The notes under the pieces: generated by a model
Databases searched by the model: none
What the model was told of the DNA's origin: nothing
Seen by the model: the letters and a program-made list of their open reading frames with translations, nothing else
Made by a program: the position numbers and the translations under genes
Assembly (NCBI GenBank): GCA_960531495.1
Contig: OY482852.1
Coordinates: 25,773,931 to 25,837,930, forward strand
Length of the DNA: 64,000 bases
DNA from: Zeus faber
Lineage: Eukaryota; Chordata; Actinopteri; Zeiformes; Zeidae
Reading direction: 5' to 3'
Shown: positions 8,887 through 21,099 of the stretch, piece by piece
How the letters are laid out: every line of letters starts with the position of its first letter
Numbering within the stretch: position 1 is the stretch's first letter

Positions 8887-11800
8887 TACTGGAATTTCAC
8901 GTGTTCTGTCAGAGCAGGCCAGTGTTTTCATTTGAACCATTATTTACAGTTTGGATTATGAAAATAATTTGGACAATTGTTATTATAATTGATTAATTAA
9001 TAAATTGCATTCCAGCCCCCCCCCCCCCCAAAAATAACCAAAAACCTACTAATAATACAATACAAATAATATAATTGAAGTATAAATAAAGACCATGATA
9101 AATAATTAAGTATAAATAAATAAACATGAATAAAAACATAAATCAATTCTGAACTCTATCTTTATCAAAATTGTCCCATTTTTAAAAAATGGGGGTTTTG
9201 AGCTTGGCTGCAAAGCATGGCATGTTTTACTTCTACTATCCATCATTATTCTTTTCCAAATCATAATGTTTGTTTTTATTTGCACAATTCCATATAGAAG
9301 GGATTTGTTCTGGTAAAAAAAAACAATTTTAAAGCAGAGTAAAAAAGCAACAACAAATACAAACAAATTGAACAGATTATACTAATTGTGTCATAAATAA
9401 AATGTCATTATTATGTATTATCAGTCACAAACGGAGAACCCTTTCACCTTGAGACACACACACACACACACACACACGGGATGGGTGGGTGTTAAAAGAG
9501 ATTGAAAGATCTGAGTCATACATCCATAAAAGAGTGCTTTACATAGAGCACGTTTAGCACAGGATGCAGCTGTAGCAGGTGCGTCGTCCATCTGTCCTCC
9601 TCCCAGCGCTTCACCGCGTGGGCACCGCCCACATTTAGATATCCAGTTCAGGCTTCTCATTGTTGAGCCATTGGTTGCATTTTTCCCCTTGAGAAAGTGA
9701 CCTTCTTCAGGATGTTTTTACCTCCGCGGTGGGCGAGCTTATCGGCGCCTTTGAAATGTTTTGGCTGTTTTGAACGTACACACCTGAGACACAACACTTC
9801 TCCATTTTGGTCTCTCCGTTTCACCTGTTTGGGTGGAGGATGAGCTTCTGCCGACGCCGCTTTGTCTAATGAGACCGTTCCCGCCTGTATAATCTGAGGC
9901 GTTAATTCAGATGAGGTGAGACTTCATGAATCTGCTCATCTCTATTAATAACAGCCAAGGTTGTGTGTTGTTTGAATAGGCATTGTGGTGTAAACATGAG
10001 CAAAGTTGTCTCCTAAATCTGACACAATAAGATAAAATAACACATACATTTCCAGAAGAACATTGAGCAACAGTGCCGTTGAGAAAGGGCAAATTAAAAT
10101 GAGATGAAAAAAATAACAAACCTACACAAGTTAAGATGAAGTAGCACTATGCTAACTAGTGTACACCTGGATGTATGTTTTTACTTATTGAAAATTCTTG
10201 TCTCATTTGACCTCTAATGGACGGCTTTCTGGGCAATGTCATTTTGAGATTTCAGTGGAAATATCTGTGCTGTATTTCAGAATGGTCATAAACATGTCAT
10301 GAAATGTTGTTTTGCTTAGCATGTTGCTACATCTCTGAGTGGCAAACACATCCGGGCTATCCTCGATCACTGCGGCGCTGCCGTCAATGCGGCCTCCTTT
10401 CATGCCGAAAGAGACACCTTTTCTGCTCGCGTCGACGCCCATTCCGCTGAGGTGAGGTGGAGGTGGAGAGTCGTCCGCGGCGCAGTGTGGCGTTCGTGGG
10501 CCGAGCGGACACAAGAAATGCTGGAAGTTAATACTTTGTTATTTGCTCAGACTCTTCCCCGAAGGTGTGCGGTGTGTTGGAGTGGGACAATTTGAGGTGT
10601 AGAGGTGGTTTGACGCAGCAGAACCTAATAACAATCAACGCAAGGCACCCCAATTACCGACATTGGCTTCAGTTGTATAACCTTTTGTTCAAGATGCTCG
10701 CTGTGAAGAGGCCCTATACTTTGTATTTGAGATGAAATACTGTATGCTCCAGCACTCAGTCATAATTCATTACATAATCGGCCACAAATGCTGTTTCACG
10801 CTCACTCTCATTGCGTATGCTGTGATTTTCTATTATGAAAACTGATATTTAATTTTCTTTTTCTCTTCATTTTTAACTCCAACTTCCTTTTTGCGATTGT
10901 TTTGGAGTGGACTGGAATTAATCAACATAAAACAACAAATGACTGATGTAGCATAAGCTAGTCCCAGAGTGTTGCCCTAAATATCTCTCATTTCCATCCT
11001 TGTAAAGTACATGTGTATTTGCTAATTTGGTATGGATTTTGTGTGTGTGTGTGTGTGTCTGTGTGTGTGTGTGTGTGTGCACGGTTTAAGTGGACCTGAA
11101 CACACCATCAGCATTAATAGGACATTGGGATAGACATGTGTCCTCATAATCTCATAAGTAATCATCATTTTGTTCTCATAACGTAGTGTCCTCATAGGAA
11201 GGCTTTACGCTGTTTTAGCTGTTATTGTTTTTTTTATTCTATGTGCATCTCATGATTTAGTCTCATGACTCAAGCTTTTTGCCGTAATCTTTTGAGTCGA
11301 TGTTGTCCCAACAAATCTTGTTTTTAAAGGTTTTTATGGATGTCCCCATAACTCACCTATACCTGTATCTGCGTATGTGTGTGTGTGTGTGTCATTACAG
11401 CGATGCCCTTGTGCCACTGTTACATAAGACACTATGCTGCGTTAGCGTTGGGGAGGGGCCCCTCCTTAGTGTCTAATGTGCTTTGACATTGACCAAACCA
11501 CTAACGGCGGCGGGGTATTACGCTACTTTGTTTTTCTATCGCAGACTCACTCTCAGCTCCATGAGCAATAGAGAGTCATTGAGATTCAGTAGTGGCAGAA
11601 AGAGAAGGAAGAACGCGTTTCGAGGAAAAAGCACTGAGCTGTGTAATGAGAGGACCCCCGGGGGACACAGACGGAGGAGAAGCACTGTGTGGGAGTCTCT
11701 ACCCACTGGTACAGGTCTAGGGAGGGAGACAGAGTCTTTCCGGCGGTGGGGCACCTACATGGCATGCGTCTTTATGAATTGTTATAAACGGAAAGGCTCG

Positions 11801-12661
11801 CTGGCCAAGACTGGAACATCAAATCGCAACGAGAACAATCTGTCCGTGCGGCTTGCGCTGTGGTCCGCCGGGTCACGTCTCCTACACCACGCCGTCCCCA
11901 CTGCAAGACAAAACAGCACATAAGAAAGCTCTTCCGGCCGGGTCCGACCAATCAGGAAGGAGCCAGCACTGTCACCTGCAGACTATGGCTTAACCACGCC
12001 CCCCCCCGTCTGCCACACACTGGGAAACACCTGGGGAGAGAAAAAATACAGAGGCGTCGACCGTCATTTCAAGCTGCAGGAATGATATCATTATTATGTT
12101 GGAAACCAAATGCTTGAAATTTCGAACACAGTGTTGGACTTACATGAAATAACCATTGTTGTGCTCTTAATGAAGCAGCATTCAGAATCAAAGTCTGTTC
12201 GGCCAAGTACATTTTCATGTACACGGGTGATGTATCGGTGGATCGGTGTGCTGTTTTACAGACAGTTAGTGTAAAAAGAAGCTTATCAGTCTCAAAAATC
12301 TAAAAAGAAAAGCAAAATATACAAAAATATGCAGAATATACAAAATTGGAAGAATTAAAAGGCTAAGTGGTAGGAAGGTTGCCACTAATGGCCGCGTGTC
12401 TAAATATAAGTAAAGATTTGATATTCCATACAGAATGAATGTATATAATAATAGAGAGAGAGAGAGAATTTAGACAGAGAGAGAGAGAGAGTGAGATGGG
12501 GAAACCAACTCAACCCAACCAGCACAAGGTCGGCTTCTTCGAGTCGATGTGTAAGCAAGCGTTCATGCGTGTGCTTACGAAAAGTTCCCCTGCGTCCTGG
12601 AAGCGGCGGCGGCTCACTGAGCTTGCACGTGGTTGTGTGTGTGCGCAGACTGCAGGGAAGG
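8887..12661. other. Upstream region of nrsn1; no coding gene recognised
   Basis: Contains a C-run/A-run at about 9016-9034, (CA)n at 9454-9477, (GT)n at 11040-11079 and short (GA)n tracts at 12453-12491. Stretches at 9700-9910 and 10330-10520 are less AT-rich and look unique; they could be regulatory or 5' non-coding exon sequence. A pyrimidine/GT-rich run ending in CAG at 12646-12648, 13 bases before the nrsn1 ATG, looks like an acceptor. This suggests the 5' UTR is split by an intron. No promoter can be assigned. Confidence 0.5.
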
Positions 12662-12760
12662 ATGACTTCGTGCTCGGAGATCTGCGGGTCGGAGTACGCT
12701 GAGCAGGCCCAGACCGGTGGAAACTGCCAGCAGTATGGGGTGCGCTCCTACCTACACCAG
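12662..12760 (+). CDS. nrsn1: nrsn1 coding exon 1
   Basis: Encodes 33 residues from the ATG; donor CAG|GTAGAC; ends in phase 0. The preceding frame is open for about 57 codons, but family similarity begins at this ATG. Confidence 0.9.
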
Positions 12761-15005
12761 GTAGACGTGACTCACGCAGACACAGACATAACTCGCACCA
12801 GAATCAATTATTTTTGGATCCCACCCTCTCCCCACCGTGGCATATTGAGTGTTAACAGCGTTTGAGGTTTGAACCGATCCCTGTGTTTTTCTCATCCAGT
12901 TTTACGAGGAGTGCACAGCCTCCATCTGGGAACGTGACGAAGATTTTCAGATTCAGAGATCGCCAAGCTGGTGGAGCTCTTTACTCTGGAAGGTAAAGGC
13001 TCGGGGTTCGGGAACGAAAATAAAGCAAAATTAATTTGCGGTGTTTTTGCAACAGCGTATCTCCAAATGCAGTATGTTGCCCAACTGCCGAGAATGAAAT
13101 TAGTCTTCTATTACCCATTTACCCATTGACTTCCTCCGTTTCCACCCGTAGGTCTGTCTCGCGTTCGGCACCCTGATCCTGTTTGCGGGCCTTGTCGTGG
13201 TCCTGGTGGGGTACGCCACCCCTGCCCGGATCGAGGCTTTCGGGGAGGATGACCTCCTCTTCGTTGACAGGTACCGTGTCAACGACCGGATCGATTCCAT
13301 GGACGCTCCGGATCGAAATTATGTTTGCTTGACTTATTCAGAGAAATCCCTTTGAGAACCCGTTAGCAAACAGATCATAGACAATAGTCATATGAAGCAA
13401 AAGTCCCCATAGGTACTAAACTCACTAGTTTTAATATTCCAAAGGGGCCAAAGGCAGATTTGCTGAGCTCTGTAGAGACTCAGTGTACTCTTGAGTTATA
13501 GCCAATAAACTGTATTTCTGCACACAAAATGGCACATCTATAAGAAAAATGTGATTAATCAAACGGTTGCCTTTAAAGTTCTACAAAGACGTCCTTTAAA
13601 ATAAGGATCGTATTGTCTGGTAGTGTATTATGGTGCCTCTCTGAATTCAAAGCCGATTTGGGAAATGTTTTACATTTCCCAGAATAGAGGCTGCCGTTCC
13701 CAAGAGCTAAATTGCTGTCTGTTGCAGAGAGCTACTTCAACTCTCTTGTGGTGCATGTGTTTGCTTTGAGGAGTAAACAGGGGATAAAAAACAGCTGTTT
13801 GTGGCTATGTAAATTTGTCTCTTCTGCTCTATCAGTCGTGAAAAATGCAGGGTCTGCATGTAGGTTAGATCTGTAGTCTATTTGTGTTTGAAAGCCCATT
13901 TGAAGGGTTTAAAGTGGTTGTTAATGAATCCCATATTTTTTACTTATTTTAGCTTTCACTTCTTAGGAAACAGCCATTCAATGTATGTATTGTATTACGC
14001 TTGTGCTCCTCTATATGCTGTTTCCATTGTTGGTGGCTGGGTCCACCGCCAGCAAAAATGAAAAGATTGGGCATGTTCAAGAAGTGAAAGGCAACTGCAG
14101 TGAATTTGATCAATTAGCATAACTAGTTGTTGACCCGCCTTTGAGCAAAGACAAAGGTAAACCCAAACGTTGGAAAAAGAATGACTGCAGTTCGTTGCAG
14201 TTTTGAATGAAATTCATGGACATAATAGTGTAATCCACCCAACACAGATAATTTATGGATTTCCACTTTAAAAAATGATTGTTTCTTTCTGTGATACAGT
14301 GGCTTCTCCGTTCAGTTCACCTTTTTGTATAATCACTTCATAGAAAATTGCCTATCTTCTCGCCGAAGATATAATTTGCTTAAAGGCCGTAATATAAATG
14401 TCTTATAAACATGGATAGTGACAGGTGCATAGTGCTGAACTCCTTGTAGGGGCTTTAAGCTAATGATATGAGCAATCTTTTGAGATGACAATCTAAATCC
14501 TATGCTTGACATTGCGTCTACAGCCACGCCGTCAGTTTCAACCAGGCATTGGACGTCTGCAAGCTTACTGGAGCTGTGCTCTTCTGCGTGGGTGGCACCT
14601 CGATGGCCGTCGGCTTCCTGCTGTCCGCTTTCGCCAAGAGCTACTCCAAAGAAGAGCTGTACCTCCAGCAGAAGTTCAAGGAGAGGTTGGCGTCGGTCGG
14701 TACGTCAGCGAGAGTTTCATTCAAATGAGTAGTTCCAGTGAGTCGAACGCTAGGCTTTGGATGAATGGCAACCAATAGGAAGACATATAAAACCGAAAGA
14801 AGATCAGGTCAAGGTCAATTTGGAGACCTTCATTTTTCTGGTGTTTGCTCCATTTATTCTACAGTAAATGTAAACGCAGGGTTTGTGGTTTGTTTTTGCA
14901 GGTCACCCCATCACCAGAGCGCCCACGCCCGGAGATGGAAAAGTTCCAGTCACTCTCTCCAAAGTCCAGAGCATCCAGCCGGTGACCACCAAATCAGGGA
15001 CCTGA
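12662..15005 (+). CDS. nrsn1: Neurensin-1, five coding exons
   Basis: Joining 12662-12760, 12900-12992, 13152-13270, 14524-14699 and 14902-15005 gives an open 196-residue protein; human neurensin-1 is about the same length. All introns have GT/AG ends and the phases agree. Matches to the vertebrate family include MTSCSEICGS at the start, YGVRSYLHQFYE, DFQIQRSPSWWSS, the IEAFGEDDLL loop, KSYSKEELYLQQKFKERL and PVTLSKVQSIQP near the end. Two hydrophobic spans (about 65-86 and 118-140) are membrane segments. Neurensins are small neuronal vesicle membrane proteins linked to neurite extension and vesicle transport. Neurensin-2 is the paralogue. The YGVRSYLHQ and KVPVTLSKVQ-type ends, and the neighbour at 23.9-26.2 kb, favour neurensin-1. 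Confidence 0.93.
12900..12992 (+). CDS. nrsn1: nrsn1 coding exon 2
   Basis: Encodes 31 residues, FYEECTASIWERDEDF onward; acceptor ATCCAG, donor AAG|GTAAAG; phase 0 at both ends. Confidence 0.92.
13152..13270 (+). CDS. nrsn1: nrsn1 coding exon 3 (first membrane segment)
   Basis: Acceptor CCGTAG, donor ACAG|GTACC; 119 bp, leaving two bases (AG) for the serine codon completed by exon 4. Encodes the first hydrophobic span and the start of the loop. Confidence 0.92.
14524..14699 (+). CDS. nrsn1: nrsn1 coding exon 4 (second membrane segment)
   Basis: Acceptor TCTACAG, donor GTCG|GTACGT; 176 bp. Encodes HAVSFNQALD, the second hydrophobic span and the KSYSKEE motif. It leaves one base for the glycine codon shared with exon 5. 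Confidence 0.92.
14902..15005 (+). CDS. nrsn1: nrsn1 coding exon 5 with stop
   Basis: Acceptor TTTTTGCAG; encodes the Pro/Thr-rich C-terminal tail and ends with TGA at 15003-15005. Confidence 0.92.
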
Positions 15006-15026
15006 CAACCACCCCCAGATGAAGGG

Positions 15027-15028
<2 letters not shown>

Positions 15029-15114
<86 letters not shown>
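15029..15114. repeat. (GT)n in the nrsn1 3' UTR
   Basis: Forty-three GT units starting 24 bases after the nrsn1 stop. The tract lies before the candidate polyadenylation signal, so it should be transcribed. Confidence 0.95.
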
Positions 15115-15119
<5 letters not shown>

Positions 15120-15154
15120 GTGTATTGACCTGTGTATGCCTTTGTGTTCATCTT

Positions 15155-15160
15155 ATTAAA
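15155..15160 (+). terminator. nrsn1: Candidate nrsn1 polyadenylation signal ATTAAA
   Basis: ATTAAA, the commonest variant signal, 150 bases after the stop and followed by GT/T-containing sequence. Longer 3' UTRs remain possible. Confidence 0.4.
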
Positions 15161-15841
15161 GGTCAGTTTAGGTAACTGGTCATACTGGCTATCAACCTCT
15201 ATGTGTTTCAAAAAAGCTACCAACAGAACTGCCTCTAGAGTAACAAGATGAAGGTAAAACTTTATTATTTCAGGGAATTTAATGTAAGAAGAGAGGCCAT
15301 AGTCCAAAAGTCATGACGAATTTTTGATTTTTAAAGCACATAGAGGTCTTGAGCTAGACAATTCTATACGTGACATCCAACCAAAAGCGTAATCGCTGTA
15401 AATAGAAAGAGCATAGCCACTGAGGATACTGTACATTAGCCGTGTGCTGTCACCATTTTTCTATTCTCCGCTGAGTCAGTGCAAGTCTTTTTTCCAAAGA
15501 TATTATTTGCTTAACACGGCACCGGAGTTCTTTTGTATGGGTTTCAATTGGAAAACATATCCAACTCCGATCTAAACAACTCTGTTGTAATGTTATTTTA
15601 ACATACTTTTGGATTAACCAATTTCCGAGTTTCCATGGAACGCAGCATCACCAATAGATGAACCGCTGTTTCAAGTCATAGACCATCAACGCTCATTGTC
15701 CGATCAAAGGGAGATTTGAACAAAACCAAACGTGAAACCACGCGCAGTGGCGAGAAAAACATCTTCTTGTTGTTTATCATGCTTTTACAAAAGAAAAGAT
15801 AAAAGAATCACCGTCTGGTCCTTCGTGTATGTCTTTGCGCA

Positions 15842-15885
<44 letters not shown>

Positions 15886-17762
15886 TGTGTGTACTGTACA
15901 CAGCAGCTATTCATTCATCGGAATCACGATGAATGCCGATGGTCACAAACGGCGCGACACCGACACGGCTAAGGTCTTACTGTAGCTGTCCGTGCTAAGA
16001 CTCTGGCGCTTAGCTTGTCCAGGCAGTTGAAAAGGATCCGGGGGAACGCGTGGCAGATATCTCGTCAACAGCCCCGCGATTCGATTAGAATAGATCAGGC
16101 ATCAGAGACGATCAGAACTAATCCCCAACTGAAGATAGACGATGAAGATGACATTTTATCCTCGGGGCCTCCTTCATCAACGAGGGATCGATAGATGAGA
16201 TCAGACAGACTTGACGTGGGATAAAGGGGGAGTGAAGTGGGTGGCGGGACAAGGGAAGGCAGGGAGGCAGATACACTGATTTACACTCTCCCACTGACAG
16301 CCACAGCTGTCAACGGGAAAGTGGTACACAGAGAAACTAGAACCCCTGCCCCACACTTTCTTTTCAATTTGGAGCTGACATCTTGTCAGTTGTTATCATC
16401 AACAATGAGTTGTGTGTGATTGGCATATGGGCGGTGACACTGTCTCCTCTCTTCAGATCACTCCTTCCCACACGCGCATCGTCATTCCTCTTTCCCTAAT
16501 TGCTGATCAGCATTTGTTTTCGTTTCTTTTTGTCCCGTTTTAGACATTTTTGTTTCGGCAGAACTTGCTAAATGATGCACCCGTTCAAGGGCAGGTTGAG
16601 AGAGAGAGAGAGAGAGCGCGAGAGAGAACAAACGGAGAGCGACAGCAACGGTTGATGTAATAGGGTAGACGGAAAGAGCGAACAGCACGGGCCCCCGCAG
16701 TTAAAACGGATGAGGCTCATCCAAATCAAATCACACAGTCAATCAATGATTCAACCAGAATGAAAAGAAGCGACATGTACAACACGTACGATTGAGAACA
16801 ACACCCCCCTCTGATCGAGTGTTGCTGTTTTATGCTACTTTGGGATTTCCTTTTTTTTCCACCTATTCTTTTTCTCCATTTATTTTCATTGTTATTTATT
16901 GTGCGGGCAGCACTTTTAACAGTGTTGGGTGAGGTTGACGAATCATCCTGCGACGGTGGCGTAAAGACAGCCCATTCCATCGATCAAAGCGTGACCTCTG
17001 TGTCGCTGCCTTCCAGCAGAGTTGAGTGTCGTGATGTGACTCCGCCAGAGGGCGAGCGGACATTCCAGTTCAACATATTTCTTTGTATATGGTATAATGA
17101 CGATATATATTTATTTCACAGTGTTTGTCGGATTTTCGAACAGTTGACGGAACAGACAGGCTGGAGATTTGCGGTGAAAAGATGAAAAATAAATAAGATC
17201 CGATCTTAGTCTGTTTTTTGGTCTCATTTATCTTGTTTCTATGTTGTCTTGGACAGTAGCAAAAAGATGACCAGGAGGACATATCTGGTACTGGTAAACT
17301 GTGAGTGAAACCTCTTTTTGAGGTGACGTTCCAACCTCAAATGCTTCCTTCAAGCATCCCGTAGAGTGAGCCAATGAATTTGAAACAAGTACACTTACTA
17401 CACGCTCTATGGGAAATTAGGAGGTATAGGTTGTGGGTACCTATATACATACAAAAAATAAAATAAAATGAAAAGATTTGAAAACTTGTATTTGTACTTA
17501 ACTACTTAAAAGTGACCCTTCTGGGTTTTAGTTCTCGGACATAAACATTTTAGTTGTAATTTTGTTTGTAATTTAAACTTAAGTGCAGCTTCTTTTGACA
17601 TTTCAAATCTTGGGATGGGTATTATGGGATTTGACACAAGCGGAGGCCATGAGGCAGGAATAATGACTCAAAATGTAATACAATTGTATTTTTTAATATA
17701 CAGTATATTCCAAAAGAGGTGACTTTTGTCAGTTACAATTAGCATATATATGACAATATGAC

Positions 17763-17807
<45 letters not shown>

Positions 17808-18245
17808 TATTATATATATAATATTATAATAGTTATAATAGCAACCAACAATGATAACTATAGTTCAAATTTATATGGTTCTAATAGTTACAATTCATTT
17901 TGACTATTAAAGTTATAATAGTCGAATAGTACAAGCCCGGATCTACCATATGGGCAACCTGGGCACGTGCCCAGCGGCCACTGGATGCAAAAAAGCTCTC
18001 CACGATGGGAGTAAAAAATATATTCCTCCATCTATGACACAAAACTTGTCCCTTCTCTTGATCTTGATAATTATCCAGTTAGAATGAAGTAAAAGTTGTT
18101 TCAAAGAATATTAGTTTAAGTGTATGTATATGTAATAAGTATGAGTATCACGATTGAGCGTTTTATTGCTGAGGTGGCTGTGAAAGTGGTGAATGGTAAA
18201 TCCCTGGCGGCGGCCCCCTGCAGGGGTGGGTGCCGTGGGGTGGGC

Positions 18246-18284
<39 letters not shown>

Positions 18285-18598
18285 ATCTGTGCATGTGTGT
18301 GGGGGCTATAAGCTTCAGCAAGGGTACTAATCCAGCCTTGATTGTACATACTGATATGTGAAAGTGATCCATTGACTTATTTACTATTATCAAGCCGACT
18401 GAACTTAGGAAAATGTCCCAAATTCCAGGATTTCCAAAGGTCTAACAAGCAATAAATATGGACAGTATAGTGTATATGACACAGGGTGGAGGCCTGCTAC
18501 ACCCGCTGCCACCTGTCTTTCATTAGGTGATGGAGAATAGCTCAGGATACTTTTAGTTTATTTTACGTTATGTTTCACTCCACTCACTGCAGGGAAAC

Positions 18599-18658
<60 letters not shown>

Positions 18659-18781
18659 GAAGGGGTCGCTGGGAGGATGTGTGGCGCATCCAGAAATAGA
18701 ACCCTGACAATCATTACCTCGACTGGTGGGAGAGTGCATGACTCACAGCTGACCGCTGCCTCCCTCCCTTCATCTTGTTTC

Positions 18782-18816
<35 letters not shown>

Positions 18817-19090
18817 CCTCCCTCTCTCTCTCTCTCTCTCTCTCTGGACATCTTGCTCACCACTGCTTATTCATCTCAGTCATTCTCTCTTTCCCCCTCA
18901 ATCCCTTCTGTGCGCTGAAACAACACGCTTAACGCTAAACGCGAGCCTTGGTGTGTGGCTCAGTGTTTAATTCCAATTTAATAATGTATTAAATATTTTT
19001 GTGTTGCAAGATCAAAATTGCAAGACTGCAGTAATTCATCTATTTCGACAGAATAGCAGCTCTATCAATCAGAGCAGAGAATTCTGAAAG
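15161..19090. other. Intergenic DNA with simple repeats; no gene recognised
   Basis: Holds (GT)n at 15845-15878, (AAT)n at 17764-17806, (GT)n at 18247-18282, (CA)n at 18604-18656 and (CT)n at 18782-18845. Sequence near 17934-18010 (CCATATGGGCAACCTGGGCA and following) resembles a dispersed teleost repeat that I cannot name. The 16020-16230 stretch is unique, of mixed composition, and could be regulatory. Confidence 0.5.
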
Positions 19091-19094
19091 CGTG

Positions 19095-19380
19095 TCTGAC
19101 TATTTGTTGTGACGAAAGGTTTGAACATTTTTTGAGATACGGTTCTTGATGAGTCACTTGGTAAAAGGAGTCGTTCAAGTTTTCTGACTCTTTATTCATT
19201 TGATTCCGTTGGTTTATTGTACTTTGATTGGGGGAGGACTTCCCGTGAACGATAGACGAGAGTTGATTTCCGTCTGTGGATTTGAAGATTCACTCCCTCC
19301 ACTCTTTTTTCAGAGCGGCTCCTGACTCCTAACGACGCCTAAGTCATTGAAAAAAGTTGTTTAAAAGAGTAGGGAATCGT
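19095..19380. mobile_element. Dispersed repeat, possible non-autonomous DNA element (copy a)
   Basis: Shares diverged blocks with two other places in the window. TTTTTTGAG...GAGTCACTTGGTAAAA resembles 29921-29965. TTTTCTGACTCTTTATTCAT plus TTGATTCCGTTGG resembles about 34730-34763. Repeated GACTC/GAACGA words are typical of some teleost hAT-type non-autonomous elements. Ends and target duplication are not resolved. Confidence 0.4.
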
Positions 19381-20185
19381 CATGCATCACTATCAGTAGA
19401 CTACAATAATACTCTAAGCACATTTCTACATGATTTTTTTTCTGACAAATAATTTAAATCGGGGTACCACTTATATCCTCTTCCCCCTTAAAAAAACTTT
19501 AGCGGCACGGGAAAGATAGCACGCTCGCTGTTGACAGTCACACTAGCACAAGATAACAACAGCTGGTATCAACTAGATTAAGTCAAAGCCACAAAGAGGA
19601 GTTTGGGAAAAGATAATTAATCCCAAATGAGATTTATCGTGAGATTTGAGATTACAAGAGAAAGTGAGAGAAGAAAGAGCAGTTCGAGTCAGCCCGCAGG
19701 CTCTGCCCCTTCGGGGCATCACTCCAATTGGTATATATCCAACCTTGCATGCGGAGGTACTGAAATGTATTCATCCACACCCTCAAGACAATCAGGATGG
19801 AGCAGCATAGCCAATATTAACCCCAGAAGCGTTCCCTTCTTCCTCTTTTCCAATTCAGCTGCGACTGAATACGTTCATCAGTCATCAAAGACGACTCCAA
19901 TCTCATTTCTGTCACCGAGTCAAGCAGGAAACTCCATGCTTCCTCGGCATCTTAAGGATGACAACAACTTTTTTTTAAGAGCCCCCTGCCTACGCATCAG
20001 GCTGGCGGGGTAGCGCGACTCCTACGGCAGGTGTTTTAACTGCCTGGTGTTTTATCTGACCTTCAGCTGTCTCCCGTGCCGCGTCCAAGCAGAAATGTGA
20101 CTCGGGCCACATTCTACTCCACGGAGCTGCACATGCCCCTGGCAGTGCACGATTATCCCTTTTATGACGGGGCTTCCTTTTTCAC
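19381..20185. other. No gene recognised; possible 5' part of the DIRS-like relic
   Basis: A 128-codon frame at 19627-20013 has no features I recognise. It directly precedes the reverse-transcriptase relic and could be remnant sequence of the same element. Confidence 0.35.
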
Positions 20186-21000
20186 CTTGGGCTTGGGCAG
20201 GGACCAGCGGTGGTGTGGGCCATCAGGGGCCTTGACGGGTGTTGAGCAAACACCGCCCAGCTGGCCATCCATCCCCTGTGTGAGCGCTATGCCAGGTGGC
20301 GTCTCTTCTGTGTGTTGTCCCGCTGGATGGACACTGCGAGGGGGTTATGCGTTACAATTCCTCCAAACCCTGCCACCCTTCCAGGGCGTGGTGTGGACGG
20401 TGATGATGCCACCGGAGAAGGTTGCACCTCTGAACGCAGAATCAGCAGTTCTCCTCAGCAAGGGAGCCTTGACGCTGTGGCCAACGGAGCTTCATAACAG
20501 AGGGTTTCAGTCAAACTACTTCCGGGGCAGTGAGGCCGATCCTGGATTTACGCACACTGAATCGCCACATAGCAACTTGTCCATGCACCTTTGACATGCA
20601 CCTTGGTGGTTTGACGAGGGCAATTTCTGTGCAAGCATCGACCTGAAGGACGCCTACTTCCATGTTGCGATAGCGCCGAAACACAGAAGGTTTCTCCGTT
20701 TCGCCTTTCAGGGGGTTGGTCTACGAGTACACCAGAGTACTGTTCCGCGCATGTTTTTCAATGGTTGCGACAGCTCTGGTTGAACCCGATGCGCCCGCCT
20801 ACACTCGCTGGTTGTGCCATGATCTCTCAACAACCTATTGGAGAGATCCCCAGACCTTCACACAGGGTGTGTGTCTGGGTCGAGTCTCCATTTACGCACA
20901 GGTTTTCACAGACGCCCCCATCCAAACGCCATATCAACCTTCTGGATCTGGAGACTGTGTTATTGATCCTGAAGCACTTCGAACCCCTGCCTGATATGGG
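20186..21000 (+). pseudogene. Decayed DIRS-type retrotransposon RT / RNase H
   Basis: Broken coding remnants in changing frames. GWTLRGGYALQFLQTLPPFQGV (20323-20390) and LLSKGALTLWP (about 20450-20485) match the N-terminal part of DIRS-type reverse transcriptases. FCASIDLKDAYFHVAIAP with RRFLRFAFQG (about 20628-20712) is the palm region with the first catalytic aspartate. KRHINLLDLETVLLILKHF (about 20926-20983) matches the start of the RNase H domain. The second catalytic box (normally before RNase H) is not recognisable, and neither a methyltransferase nor a tyrosine recombinase was found. Stops and frameshifts show it is dead. The family follows from order and motif character, not from a search. 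Confidence 0.7.
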
Positions 21001-21099
21001 GCCAGGATGTGCAAGAAAAATAAGTTTGATTTTCAAAATCATCCAATTTGAACAACTGTATTCTTCATGGCACACCTGATGAGCTCTAACAGCAGACTA

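Noticed and set aside
8071..8961. Long frames encoding Tyr/His/Ile-rich repeats on both strands
   Set aside because: They are translations of the 21-24 bp minisatellite; no start context, splice sites or family similarity.
11483..11923. 146-codon frame upstream of nrsn1
   Set aside because: No domain, no similarity I recognise, and no splice link to exon 1; may be 5' non-coding sequence.
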